Part shown: piece by piece, positions 1 to 6,931 of the stretch
How positions within the stretch are numbered: position 1 is the first letter of the stretch
Layout of the letters: each line of letters opens with the position of its first letter
NCBI GenBank assembly: GCA_023420245.1
Contig: JAEZWL010000029.1
Span: 1 to 7,884, forward strand
Direction of reading: 5' to 3'
Origin: Bacillota bacterium
Lineage (GTDB): Bacteria; Bacillota; Clostridia; Oscillospirales; Acutalibacteraceae
DNA length: 7,884 nt
The notes under the pieces: generated by a model
The model's database searches: none
Told to the model about the DNA's origin: nothing
What the model saw: the letters and a program-made list of their open reading frames with translations, nothing else
Translations under genes and position numbers: made by a program

Positions 1-19
1 ATTAAGGAGTGCTAGATAG

Positions 20-559
20 TTGAGAAATGATATCGAGTCCGTACTGTTCAGCGAGGAGAAGCTTGCGGAAATAGTGCAAAGAATTGGCAGGCAGATCAGT
101 GAGGATTATAAAGGGAAAAACCTTTTAATGGTTAGCGTACTGAAGGGTTCGGTCGTTTTTATGGCGGATTTGATGCGTGCCATAACCATTCCGTGCAGCA
201 TTGATTTTATGTGTGTTTCCAGCTACGGCTCCGGAACAAAGACCTCCGGCGTAGTAAAAATCATTAAAGATCTGGATATTAACCTGAAGGGCTACGACCT
301 CCTTGTGGTGGAGGACATCCTCGACAGCGGGCTGACTTTGAGTTACATACTCGAAATTCTGCAATCCCGTTCGCCAAAGAGCGTAACGCTTTGTACGCTG
401 TTCGATAAGCCGGACAGACGTACGGCTGACATAAAGCCGGACTATGTCGGAACTGTGGTTCCCGACGAGTTCATAGTCGGATACGGCCTTGATTATGACG
501 AGAATTACCGCAATCTTCCTTTCGTAGGCATATTGAAACCGGAAGTTTACACAAAATGA
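20..559 (+). CDS. hpt: Hypoxanthine (hypoxanthine-guanine) phosphoribosyltransferase
   Basis: Cytosolic purine-salvage enzyme that transfers the phosphoribosyl group of PRPP to hypoxanthine or guanine, giving IMP or GMP. The 179-residue product has the usual bacterial length. It shows the PRPP-binding signature LLVVEDILDSGLTL at residues 94-107 (E98 and D99, with D102 as the expected general base), the pyrophosphate-loop motif LKGS at 41-44, the flexible-loop SSYG at 67-70, the purine-contacting Lys of FDKPDRR (K130), and VGYGLDYDENYRNLP at 153-167, whose D158 is an expected Mg ligand. The start is TTG at 20: AAGGAG at 4-9 lies 10 bases upstream, and no in-frame ATG occurs before codon 37. 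The bases before it could hold the end of another reading frame (stop at 13-15 or 17-19); by Firmicute synteny that would be tilS, but too little is visible to say. It is followed after 42 bases by ftsH with no visible promoter between, so the two are probably cotranscribed. Confidence 0.95.
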   Translation: MRNDIESVLFSEEKLAEIVQRIGRQISEDYKGKNLLMVSVLKGSVVFMADLMRAITIPCSIDFMCVSSYGSGTKTSGVVKIIKDLDINLKGYDLLVVEDILDSGLTLSYILEILQSRSPKSVTLCTLFDKPDRRTADIKPDYVGTVVPDEFIVGYGLDYDENYRNLPFVGILKPEVYTK

Positions 560-584
560 CCCCAAAAGCTATAGCAACTCATGT

Positions 585-590
585 AAGGAG
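585..590 (+). promoter_or_regulatory. Ribosome binding site that decides the ftsH start
   Basis: AAGGAG is a near-perfect Shine-Dalgarno. The longest ftsH frame begins with a GTG at 590-592 that shares its first base with this site, so it cannot be served by it. The next in-frame start, TTG at 602, lies 11 bases downstream and fits, if slightly far. Confidence 0.7.
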
Positions 591-601
591 TGAACTTCAT
601 T

Positions 602-2491
602 TTGGATAACAAAAAGACGCTGAAAAATATAGCCCTGATTCTCGGAATCCCGATTATACTGTTTATTCTGATTGCCATGATATACGGCAACCGTCCCCAG
701 AAAGCATATAATTATTCCGATATTGTCTATGACTTTCAGGATCAAAAAGTAACAGAGTATTCCATGGACTGGGGCAGCGGTGAGATGATCATCAAGCTCA
801 AGGACAAAACGCAGATCAATTACGTAGCGCCGAATTCATTGCTTCTTTACAATGATATCAGGCCTTATGTGGCAGAGTACAATAAAGCGAATCCGAGCGC
901 GCGCATGGTCGAAAACATCAAGCGCCCGACGGAAACCTCCTGGCTGACCAGCATGCTTCCTATGCTGATTACGCTTGCAATCATGATCGGCTTCTGGTGG
1001 TTCATGATGAAGCGTCTGAATACCGGATTGGGTGACGCCGGCAAGCAGATGAATTTTGGCAAGGCTAAGATTAAGCAAATGGCCGACGAAAAGCGCAAAA
1101 CCACCTTTGCCGATGTGGCGGGCGCCGATGAGGAAAAGGAAGAACTCCGGGAAATCGTTGAGTTTTTAAAGAACCCGAAAAAATACAATGAGCTGGGCGC
1201 CCGTATTCCGAAGGGCGTGCTTCTTGTGGGCCCTCCGGGTACTGGTAAAACCCTGCTGGCCCGTGCGGTTGCCGGGGAAGCGGGAGTGCCGTTCTTCTCC
1301 ATTTCCGGCTCCGACTTTGTCGAGATGTTTGTCGGTGTCGGCGCGTCGCGTGTGCGCGACCTGTTTGAACAGGCAAAGAAGAACTCTCCCTGCATCATTT
1401 TCATTGATGAAATCGATGCCGTAGGTCGCCAGCGCGGCGCGGGCTTGGGCGGCGGACACGATGAGCGGGAACAGACCCTGAACCAGCTGCTTGTGGAAAT
1501 GGACGGCTTCGGCGCGAACGAAGGCGTTATTATGATCGCCGCGACCAACCGACCGGATATCCTTGACCCTGCTTTGATGCGTCCGGGTCGTTTTGACCGC
1601 CAGGTTATGGTCGGTTACCCGGATATCAAGGGACGCGAAGAAATTTTGAAGGTACACGCGCGCGGCAAGCCGATGGCTCCGGACGTCGTATTGAAAACGA
1701 TTGCGAAATCCACCGCCGGCTTCACCGGAGCGGATCTTGAAAACCTTCTGAACGAAGCCGCGCTTCTGGCAGCGAGAAAGAGCCAGAAAGCGATTACCAT
1801 GACGGAAATCGAAGAAGCAACCATCAAGGTGGTTGTCGGCACCGAGAAAAAGAGCCATGTGATGACGGAAAAGGAAAAGACTCTGACCGCTTACCACGAA
1901 GGCGGGCACGCGGTTGCCGCGTACTTCTGTCCGACACAGGATCCGGTCCATCAAATTTCCATTATCCCCCGCGGAATGGCTGGCGGCTATACCATGCATC
2001 TTCCGACGGAGGACCGTTCTTATAAGTCACGCAAGGAAATGCAGGAAGACCTGATCAGTCTGCTGGGCGGTCGTGTTGCCGAAGCGCTTACGCTGGACGA
2101 CATCTCCACCGGCGCCTCCAATGATATTGAGCGTGCCACAAAGCTCGCGCGCAGCATGGTAACCAAGTACGGCATGACGGATGCACTCGGCCCGATTACC
2201 TACGGGCAGGATGACGGCGAACCGTTCCTGGGACGCGATATGGGTCATATCCGCAATTACTCCGAAGAGACCGCATCCGCGATTGACCACGAAATTCACA
2301 GTCTGATGACGACCGCTTACAATAGGACCGAAAACATTTTAAAAGAGCATATGGATAAGCTCCATGAGGTCGCGAAGTTCCTTTACCAGAATGAAAAAAT
2401 GTCGGGCGAAGAGTTTGCGGAGGTCATGGGCGGTAAAAAAGCGGAAGAATTGATCACGCCGGATGACGTTGCCGGAGAGAAAACCGAATAA
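602..2491 (+). CDS. ftsH: ATP-dependent zinc metalloprotease FtsH
   Basis: Membrane-anchored AAA+ protease that forms a hexamer, extracts and degrades misassembled membrane proteins and selected cytosolic regulators. With the TTG start the product is 629 residues, normal for the family. Order: a first transmembrane helix at about 9-29, an extracytoplasmic domain to about 110, a second helix at about 114-136, then the cytosolic AAA+ module. This carries Walker A GPPGTGKT at 210-217, the FVG pore loop at 243-245, Walker B IIFIDEID at 265-272 and the second region of homology with RPGRFDR at 327-333. The M41 protease domain has zinc motif HEGGH at 432-436 (HEAGH is commoner) and the third ligand Asp in STGASNDI (D508). 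No active-site residue is missing. An in-frame GTG at 590 would add four residues but overlaps the ribosome binding site. It probably shares a transcript with hpt, as in the tilS-hpt-ftsH arrangement of Bacillus, and ends at a strong terminator. Confidence 0.97.
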   Translation: MDNKKTLKNIALILGIPIILFILIAMIYGNRPQKAYNYSDIVYDFQDQKVTEYSMDWGSGEMIIKLKDKTQINYVAPNSLLLYNDIRPYVAEYNKANPSARMVENIKRPTETSWLTSMLPMLITLAIMIGFWWFMMKRLNTGLGDAGKQMNFGKAKIKQMADEKRKTTFADVAGADEEKEELREIVEFLKNPKKYNELGARIPKGVLLVGPPGTGKTLLARAVAGEAGVPFFSISGSDFVEMFVGVGASRVRDLFEQAKKNSPCIIFIDEIDAVGRQRGAGLGGGHDEREQTLNQLLVEMDGFGANEGVIMIAATNRPDILDPALMRPGRFDRQVMVGYPDIKGREEILKVHARGKPMAPDVVLKTIAKSTAGFTGADLENLLNEAALLAARKSQKAITMTEIEEATIKVVVGTEKKSHVMTEKEKTLTAYHEGGHAVAAYFCPTQDPVHQISIIPRGMAGGYTMHLPTEDRSYKSRKEMQEDLISLLGGRVAEALTLDDISTGASNDIERATKLARSMVTKYGMTDALGPITYGQDDGEPFLGRDMGHIRNYSEETASAIDHEIHSLMTTAYNRTENILKEHMDKLHEVAKFLYQNEKMSGEEFAEVMGGKKAEELITPDDVAGEKTE

Positions 2492-2497
2492 AGAATC

Positions 2498-2533
2498 AGG
2501 GGGAATGTTACTGCATTTCCCCTTTTGCTGTTT
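2498..2533 (+). terminator. Rho-independent terminator after ftsH
   Basis: AGGGGGAATG (2498-2507) pairs over 10 bp, with one G-U, with CATTTCCCCT (2514-2523) around a 6-base loop. The run TTTT (2523-2526) and further T-rich bases follow. It starts 6 bases after the ftsH stop codon and separates the hpt-ftsH operon from the topoisomerase genes. Confidence 0.85.
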
Positions 2534-2551
2534 AAACACAGATTTAAAAAA

Positions 2552-2580
2552 TGTACTGTTTTCTTTTTTTATGCTATAAT
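2552..2580 (+). promoter_or_regulatory. Vegetative promoter of the topoisomerase operon (extended -10)
   Basis: A consensus -10 TATAAT at 2575-2580 is preceded by TGC (2572-2574), which makes an extended -10. A weak -35-like TGTACT lies 17 bp upstream at 2552-2557, and a T7 run lies in the spacer. Transcription should start near 2586-2588. The location just after the ftsH terminator and just before parE fits a sigma-A promoter for the parE-parC unit. Confidence 0.75.
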
Positions 2581-2599
2581 AGCCGATGAGAAATCAGTT

Positions 2600-2604
2600 A
2601 GGAG
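2600..2604 (+). promoter_or_regulatory. Ribosome binding site that decides the parE start
   Basis: AGGAG lies 11 bases before ATG 2616. The upstream in-frame ATG at 2586 has no ribosome binding site and sits at the predicted transcription start, so it could only be used as a leaderless start. Confidence 0.65.
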
Positions 2605-2615
2605 CGAATGGAACT

Positions 2616-4595
2616 ATGGCAAAAAAACCGGTATATGGCAACGAGAGCATATCTTCCCTGAAAGGTGCCGACCGTGTCCGGCGCCGTCCCGCCGTTATTT
2701 TCGGGTCGGACGGCATCGAAGGCTGTGAACACTCAATATTTGAAATCCTGTCCAATTCCATCGACGAGGCACGAGAGGGCTACGGTAAGCAGATTACGGT
2801 GACGCGCTACAGTGACCTGTCGGTAGAGGTCGAAGACCACGGCAGGGGAATTCCGGTGGATTTTAACACCAACGAGCAGCGGTTTAACTGGGAGCTGGTG
2901 TTTTGTGAATTGTACGCCGGAGGAAAGTACAACAACGATTCCGATGAAAGCTATGAATACTCTTTGGGATTGAACGGCTTAGGTCTTTGCTCCACGCAGT
3001 ATGCGTCGGAGTATATGGATGTTGATATCCGCCGGGACGGAATCCGCTACACGCTTCATTTTGAGCACGGAGAGAATGTCGGCGGGCTGAAAAAAGAGCC
3101 CTACAGTAAAAAGGATACCGGAACGAAAATTCGGTGGAAACCCGATTTGCAGGTATTTACCGATATCAGTGTTCCTGTGGAATACTATCATGATATCATC
3201 CAGCGTCAGGCAATTGTAAACGACGGAATCAGCTTTTTGTTTCGGAATCAGGTCGGTGCTTCCTTCGAACAGACAGAGTACCTCTATCAGCAGGGAATCG
3301 TCGATCATGCCAAAGAGGTTTTGGGCGAGGAATATCTGACCTCCGTACAGTTCTGGCAGGCAGAGCGTAAGGTGCGCGACCGTGCGGACAAGTCCGAATA
3401 TAAAACCAAAATCAACGTGGCTGTCGCTTTTTCGAACCGGAGTAAGCTGATCGAGTATTACCACAATTCCAGCTGGCTGGAGCACGGCGGCGCGCCCGAT
3501 AAAGCGGCTCGTAACGCCTTTGTTTATCAAATCGATTCTTACTTAAAGCAGACTGGAAAATACAATAAAAACGAGAGCAAGATTACCTTTGCGGATGTAG
3601 AGGACTGCCTCGTTTTGATGATTTCTTCGTTTTCCAACCGGACTTCCTACGAAAACCAGACAAAAAAGGCAATTACCAACAAGGGAATTCAGGAGGCAAT
3701 GACGGAATTTCTCCGCCACCAGCTCGAGGTATATTTTATTGAAAATCCGATGGACGCCGACAAAATCGCGGCGCAGGTACTCATCAATAAGAGAAGCCGT
3801 GAGGATGCGGAAAAGACCCGTCTAAACATCAAGAAAAAGCTGACGAGCAATCTGGATATTACGAACCGTGTCGCAAAATTCGTCGACTGCCGTACCCGCG
3901 ACGTAAACGAACGCGAAATCTTTATCGTGGAGGGCGATTCTGCTCTGGGTGCCTGCAAACAGGCACGCGACCCGAACTTTCAGGCGATTATGCCGATTCG
4001 GGGAAAGATTTTAAACTGTTTGAAGGCGGACTACGACAAGATATTCAAAAGTGATGTCATTACCGATCTGATTAAAGTGCTCGGCTGCGGCGTTGAGGTA
4101 AAAACCAAAGCAAACAAGGATTTGTCATCCTTTGATTTGTCTCTGCTCCGCTGGAATAAAATCATCCTCTGCACCGACGCCGACGTCGACGGCTTTCAAA
4201 TCCGCACCTTGCTTCTGACCATGCTTTACCGTCTTACCCCAACCCTGATCGAGGAGGGGAAGGTTTTTATCGCGGAATCCCCGCTGTTTGAGGTTTCCAC
4301 TAAGGATCAAACCTATTTTGCATACACGGAGCTGGAAAAAGACGAGGTTATGAAAAAGCTGAACGGCAAAAAGTTTACGATACAGCGATCCAAGGGACTT
4401 GGCGAAAACGAACCGGATATGATGAATCTGACCACAATGAATCCGGCAACCCGCCGTCTCATCAGGGTGGTCGCGTCGGATGCCGCGAGAACCAGCGAGG
4501 TTTTCGATTTGCTTCTGGGTGATAACCTGACTGGGCGAAAGGATTTTATTGCAGAAAACGGATACAACTATATCGATTCCGCGGATGTGAGTTGA
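2616..4595 (+). CDS. parE: Type IIA DNA topoisomerase subunit B (ParE/GyrB-like ATPase and TOPRIM subunit)
   Basis: Supplies the ATP-driven gate and the metal-binding TOPRIM half of the cleavage centre. It is expected to form an A2B2 enzyme with the next gene product. The 659 residues match usual ParE/GyrB length. The GHKL ATPase domain shows EILSNSIDE at 43-51, DHGRGIP at 74-80, AGGK at 101-104 and an ATP lid SLGLNGLG at 116-123 where gyrases normally have GGLHGVG. The transducer domain retains QTK (348-350), but the usual NTxxGGTH stretch reads NSSWLEHGGAP at 284-294. The TOPRIM domain is intact: EGDSA at 439-443, PIRGKILN at 460-467, DADVDG at 521-526 and KGLGE at 593-597. No gyrase-type insertion is seen. 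ATG 2616 is chosen for its ribosome binding site; the frame stays open to ATG 2586. It ends in tandem stops TGA-TAA. Gyrase versus topo IV cannot be settled from sequence alone; topo IV is preferred because of its partner's C-terminal domain. This divergent type seems familiar from Clostridia. Confidence 0.85.
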   Translation: MAKKPVYGNESISSLKGADRVRRRPAVIFGSDGIEGCEHSIFEILSNSIDEAREGYGKQITVTRYSDLSVEVEDHGRGIPVDFNTNEQRFNWELVFCELYAGGKYNNDSDESYEYSLGLNGLGLCSTQYASEYMDVDIRRDGIRYTLHFEHGENVGGLKKEPYSKKDTGTKIRWKPDLQVFTDISVPVEYYHDIIQRQAIVNDGISFLFRNQVGASFEQTEYLYQQGIVDHAKEVLGEEYLTSVQFWQAERKVRDRADKSEYKTKINVAVAFSNRSKLIEYYHNSSWLEHGGAPDKAARNAFVYQIDSYLKQTGKYNKNESKITFADVEDCLVLMISSFSNRTSYENQTKKAITNKGIQEAMTEFLRHQLEVYFIENPMDADKIAAQVLINKRSREDAEKTRLNIKKKLTSNLDITNRVAKFVDCRTRDVNEREIFIVEGDSALGACKQARDPNFQAIMPIRGKILNCLKADYDKIFKSDVITDLIKVLGCGVEVKTKANKDLSSFDLSLLRWNKIILCTDADVDGFQIRTLLLTMLYRLTPTLIEEGKVFIAESPLFEVSTKDQTYFAYTELEKDEVMKKLNGKKFTIQRSKGLGENEPDMMNLTTMNPATRRLIRVVASDAARTSEVFDLLLGDNLTGRKDFIAENGYNYIDSADVS

Positions 4596-4638
4596 TAACG
4601 AATGCACGAAACGCTGAATTTGAAATTAAATGAATGAT

Positions 4639-4644
4639 AGGTGG
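4639..4644 (+). promoter_or_regulatory. Ribosome binding site that decides the parC start
   Basis: AGGTGG lies 8 bases before ATG 4653. The longer frame begins at a GTG (4641) inside this site with no Shine-Dalgarno of its own, so ATG 4653 is the better start. Confidence 0.65.
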
Positions 4645-4652
4645 CAAAGAAA

Positions 4653-6884
4653 ATGCCTAGAAAAAAAGAAGAAAGCAGAACGGTGGTTCCGCGCGCACAG
4701 GGAGTTATTGAGGGCGCGGGCGAGGTCGTGGAGCAGCGCATCACAGATACGCTGGAAAAAAACTATATGCCCTACGCGATGAGCGTAATCCTGTCGCGCG
4801 CAATTCCCGAAATTGACGGGTTTAAGCCGTCTCACCGCAAGCTGCTGTTTACCATGTATAAAATGGGGCTGCTTGGCTCCGCCAGAACCAAAAGCGCCAA
4901 CATTGTCGGTCAGACCATGAAGCTTAATCCGCACGGAGATTCCGCCATTTATGATACCATGGTACGTCTGAGCCGGGGTTACGAGGCGCTGCTGCATCCC
5001 TATATTGATTCCAAAGGCAATTTCGGTAAGTTCTATTCCCGGGATATGGCGTGGGCAGCCTCCCGTTATACCGAGGCGCGGCTGGACAACCTGTGTCAGG
5101 AGCTGTTCCGCGATATTGACAAGGATACCGTCGACTTTGTGGACAACTATGATAACACGCTGAAGGAACCGACTTTGCTTCCGGCAACCTTTCCGTCCAT
5201 TCTGGTCAACGCCAATACCGGCATTGCCGTCGGCATGGCCAGCTCCATCTGTCCGTTCAACCTGAGCGAGGTCTGCCAGACCGCGATTGAGCTGATGCGC
5301 GACCCGGAGCACGATGTGACGTCTACCCTCCCGGCGCCGGATTTTCCGGGCGGAGGTCAAATTATTTACGACCGGAACGCGATTGCCGATATCTACAAAA
5401 CCGGACGCGGCGGAATTCGGGTGCGCGCCCGCTATACCTATGACAAAGCCGCGAACTGCATCGATATCACGCAGATTCCGCCGACGACTACGGTAGAAGT
5501 GATCGTGGAAAAGGTGGTTGAGCATGTTAAACAGGGCAAAATCAAGGAAATATCGGATATCCGCGATGAAACAGGTCTCGACGGTTTAAAAATCACCATC
5601 GATCTGAAGCGGGGCGTGGAACCCGAAAAGCTGATGCAGCGCCTGTTTAAGCTCACGACACTGGAAGACACCTTCTCCTGCAATTTCAACGTTTTGGTTG
5701 CGGGTGTCCCGCGCGTTATGGGCGTGAGCGAGCTGCTCCGCGAGTGGACGGCGTTCCGGGTTGAATGTATTCGCCGCCGCACATATTATGACCTTACCAA
5801 GAAAAAAGAAAAGCTTCATTTATTGAAGGGCTTGCAGGCCATCCTGCTCGATATTGACAAGGCCGTTGCGATTGTGCGCCAAACACAGGAGGAAGCCGAG
5901 GTTGTACCGAACCTGATGATCGGGTTTGGAATCGACGAGCTCCAGGCGGAATATGTAGCGGAAATCAAGCTTCGCCATCTGAATCGGGAATATATCCTGA
6001 AACGGACGGAGGAGACAAGCCAGTTGGAAAAAGATATCGCGGAGCTGCAATCGATTCTTGACAGTAAATCCAAAATAAAAAGCATCATCATTTCCGAGCT
6101 GAACGATGTGGCGAAAAAATACGGGCAGCCGCGCAAGTCCATGCTGGTTTATCCGGATGAGATCGAGGAATACTCCGGTCAGGAGGAGATTCCGGATTAT
6201 CCGGTTAACCTGTTCTTCACCAGAGAGGGTTACTTTAAAAAGATTACGCCGCTTTCGTTGCGTATGAGCGGAGAGCAGAAGCTGAAGGAAGAGGACGAGG
6301 TCATACAGCATATTGAAGACAGCAATTCCGCCGATCTTCTTTTCTTTACCGACCGTTGTCAGGTCTACAAGGCGAAAGCAAACGATTTCAGCGATACCAA
6401 GGCGAGCGTGATGGGGGATTATATTCCGGCTAAGCTCGGTATGGATGAGGGCGAGAATGCGGTCTACATGGCTGTTACCGGAGATTACGCGGGATATATG
6501 CTTTTCATCTTTGAAAACGGAAAAGCGGCTAAGGTGGATTTGTCTGTTTATGCGACAAAAACGAACCGCCGCAAGCTGATCGGGGCATACAGCGACAAGT
6601 CTCCGGTTGCGTCAATTTTACACATCAAAGAAGACTGTGAAATTCTTTTGACTTCTTCACAGGGAAAAATGCTTCTGTTTCATACCGGAGCGATTCAAAG
6701 CAAAACAACCCGCAGCGCGCAGGGCGTTGCGGTTATGACGCTCCGTAAAGGCAGCCGCGTCTTGAAGACACAGCGTTTTGCGGAAGATATGTTGAAAAAC
6801 CCGAACCGCTACCGTAAAAGCATTCCTGCCGCGGGTTCCCTTCCGGCGGCAGATGAAACAGAGGCGGAACAGCTTAAGCTGTAA
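4653..6884 (+). CDS. parC: Type IIA DNA topoisomerase subunit A (ParC/GyrA-like DNA cleavage subunit)
   Basis: Breaks and rejoins DNA through a tyrosyl-phosphate link, acting with the ParE-like subunit encoded 57 bases upstream. The product is 743 residues. A basic N-terminal extension of about 30 residues precedes the winged-helix domain, where YAMSVILSRAIPEIDGFKP (41-59) matches the family. The catalytic pair is R138-Y139 in AASRYTEARL. The quinolone-pocket segment is NPHGDSAIYD at 92-101, with S97 and D101 retained but Asn at 92 where gyrases and topo IV usually have His. A tower domain and a coiled-coil arm (about 440-475) follow. The C-terminal domain (about 515-715) shows four blade-like repeats, near 518-535, 561-578, 615-640 and 663-697. 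No intact GyrA box (QRRGGKG type) is present; the nearest is TNRRKLIG at 637-644. This argues for a decatenase over a supercoiling gyrase, as inference. No promoter is visible between the two genes. Confidence 0.85.
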   Translation: MPRKKEESRTVVPRAQGVIEGAGEVVEQRITDTLEKNYMPYAMSVILSRAIPEIDGFKPSHRKLLFTMYKMGLLGSARTKSANIVGQTMKLNPHGDSAIYDTMVRLSRGYEALLHPYIDSKGNFGKFYSRDMAWAASRYTEARLDNLCQELFRDIDKDTVDFVDNYDNTLKEPTLLPATFPSILVNANTGIAVGMASSICPFNLSEVCQTAIELMRDPEHDVTSTLPAPDFPGGGQIIYDRNAIADIYKTGRGGIRVRARYTYDKAANCIDITQIPPTTTVEVIVEKVVEHVKQGKIKEISDIRDETGLDGLKITIDLKRGVEPEKLMQRLFKLTTLEDTFSCNFNVLVAGVPRVMGVSELLREWTAFRVECIRRRTYYDLTKKKEKLHLLKGLQAILLDIDKAVAIVRQTQEEAEVVPNLMIGFGIDELQAEYVAEIKLRHLNREYILKRTEETSQLEKDIAELQSILDSKSKIKSIIISELNDVAKKYGQPRKSMLVYPDEIEEYSGQEEIPDYPVNLFFTREGYFKKITPLSLRMSGEQKLKEEDEVIQHIEDSNSADLLFFTDRCQVYKAKANDFSDTKASVMGDYIPAKLGMDEGENAVYMAVTGDYAGYMLFIFENGKAAKVDLSVYATKTNRRKLIGAYSDKSPVASILHIKEDCEILLTSSQGKMLLFHTGAIQSKTTRSAQGVAVMTLRKGSRVLKTQRFAEDMLKNPNRYRKSIPAAGSLPAADETEAEQLKL

Positions 6885-6922
6885 AAAAACGCCGCTGAAT
6901 AGCCAATAGCTGTTCAGCGGCG
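6883..6922 (-). terminator. Strong hairpin with U-tract on the minus strand
   Basis: CGCCGCTGAATAG (6890-6902) pairs over 13 bp with CTGTTCAGCGGCG (6910-6922), with one T-G wobble and a 7-base loop. On the + strand it is preceded by A7 (6883-6889) and followed by mixed sequence, so it lacks a U-tract for parC transcripts. Read on the minus strand, the hairpin is followed directly by U7, the classic intrinsic terminator form. It may stop antisense transcription into parC; on the parC mRNA it could act as a 3'-end stabilising stem or an imperfect terminator. Confidence 0.6.
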
Positions 6923-6931
6923 AGACGTCTC
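6922..6931. repeat. 10-base perfect palindrome next to the hairpin
   Basis: GAGACGTCTC is its own reverse complement and shares its first base with the end of the long hairpin. It could be a protein-binding half-site pair, or chance. From here to the secG promoter I see only AT-rich sequence and a weak 5-bp stem (6970-6974 with 6981-6985, then T-rich). Confidence 0.3.

Noticed and set aside
125..565. 146-codon open frame antisense to hpt
   Set aside because: The sense frame carries the full phosphoribosyltransferase signature; the antisense product resembles nothing.
556..609. 17-codon ORF whose ATG overlaps the hpt stop (ATGA) and which runs into the start of ftsH
   Set aside because: It has no ribosome binding site, is very short, shows no recognisable composition and overlaps the ftsH translation start region.
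1166..1999. 277-codon open frame antisense to ftsH
   Set aside because: It lies fully inside the unmistakable ftsH gene and gives low-complexity, His/Arg-rich protein with no recognisable domain. It is a by-product of the codon bias of the sense gene.
4626..5525. 299-codon open frame antisense to parC
   Set aside because: Same reasoning: the sense strand carries intact topoisomerase motifs, and the antisense product has no domain and no upstream signals.
2616..6884. Assigning the topoisomerase pair as gyrB-gyrA
   Set aside because: No GyrA box and a short C-terminal domain argue against it, and the neighbours are not the usual recF/dnaN region. The distinction remains open, because the motifs are divergent for both classes.
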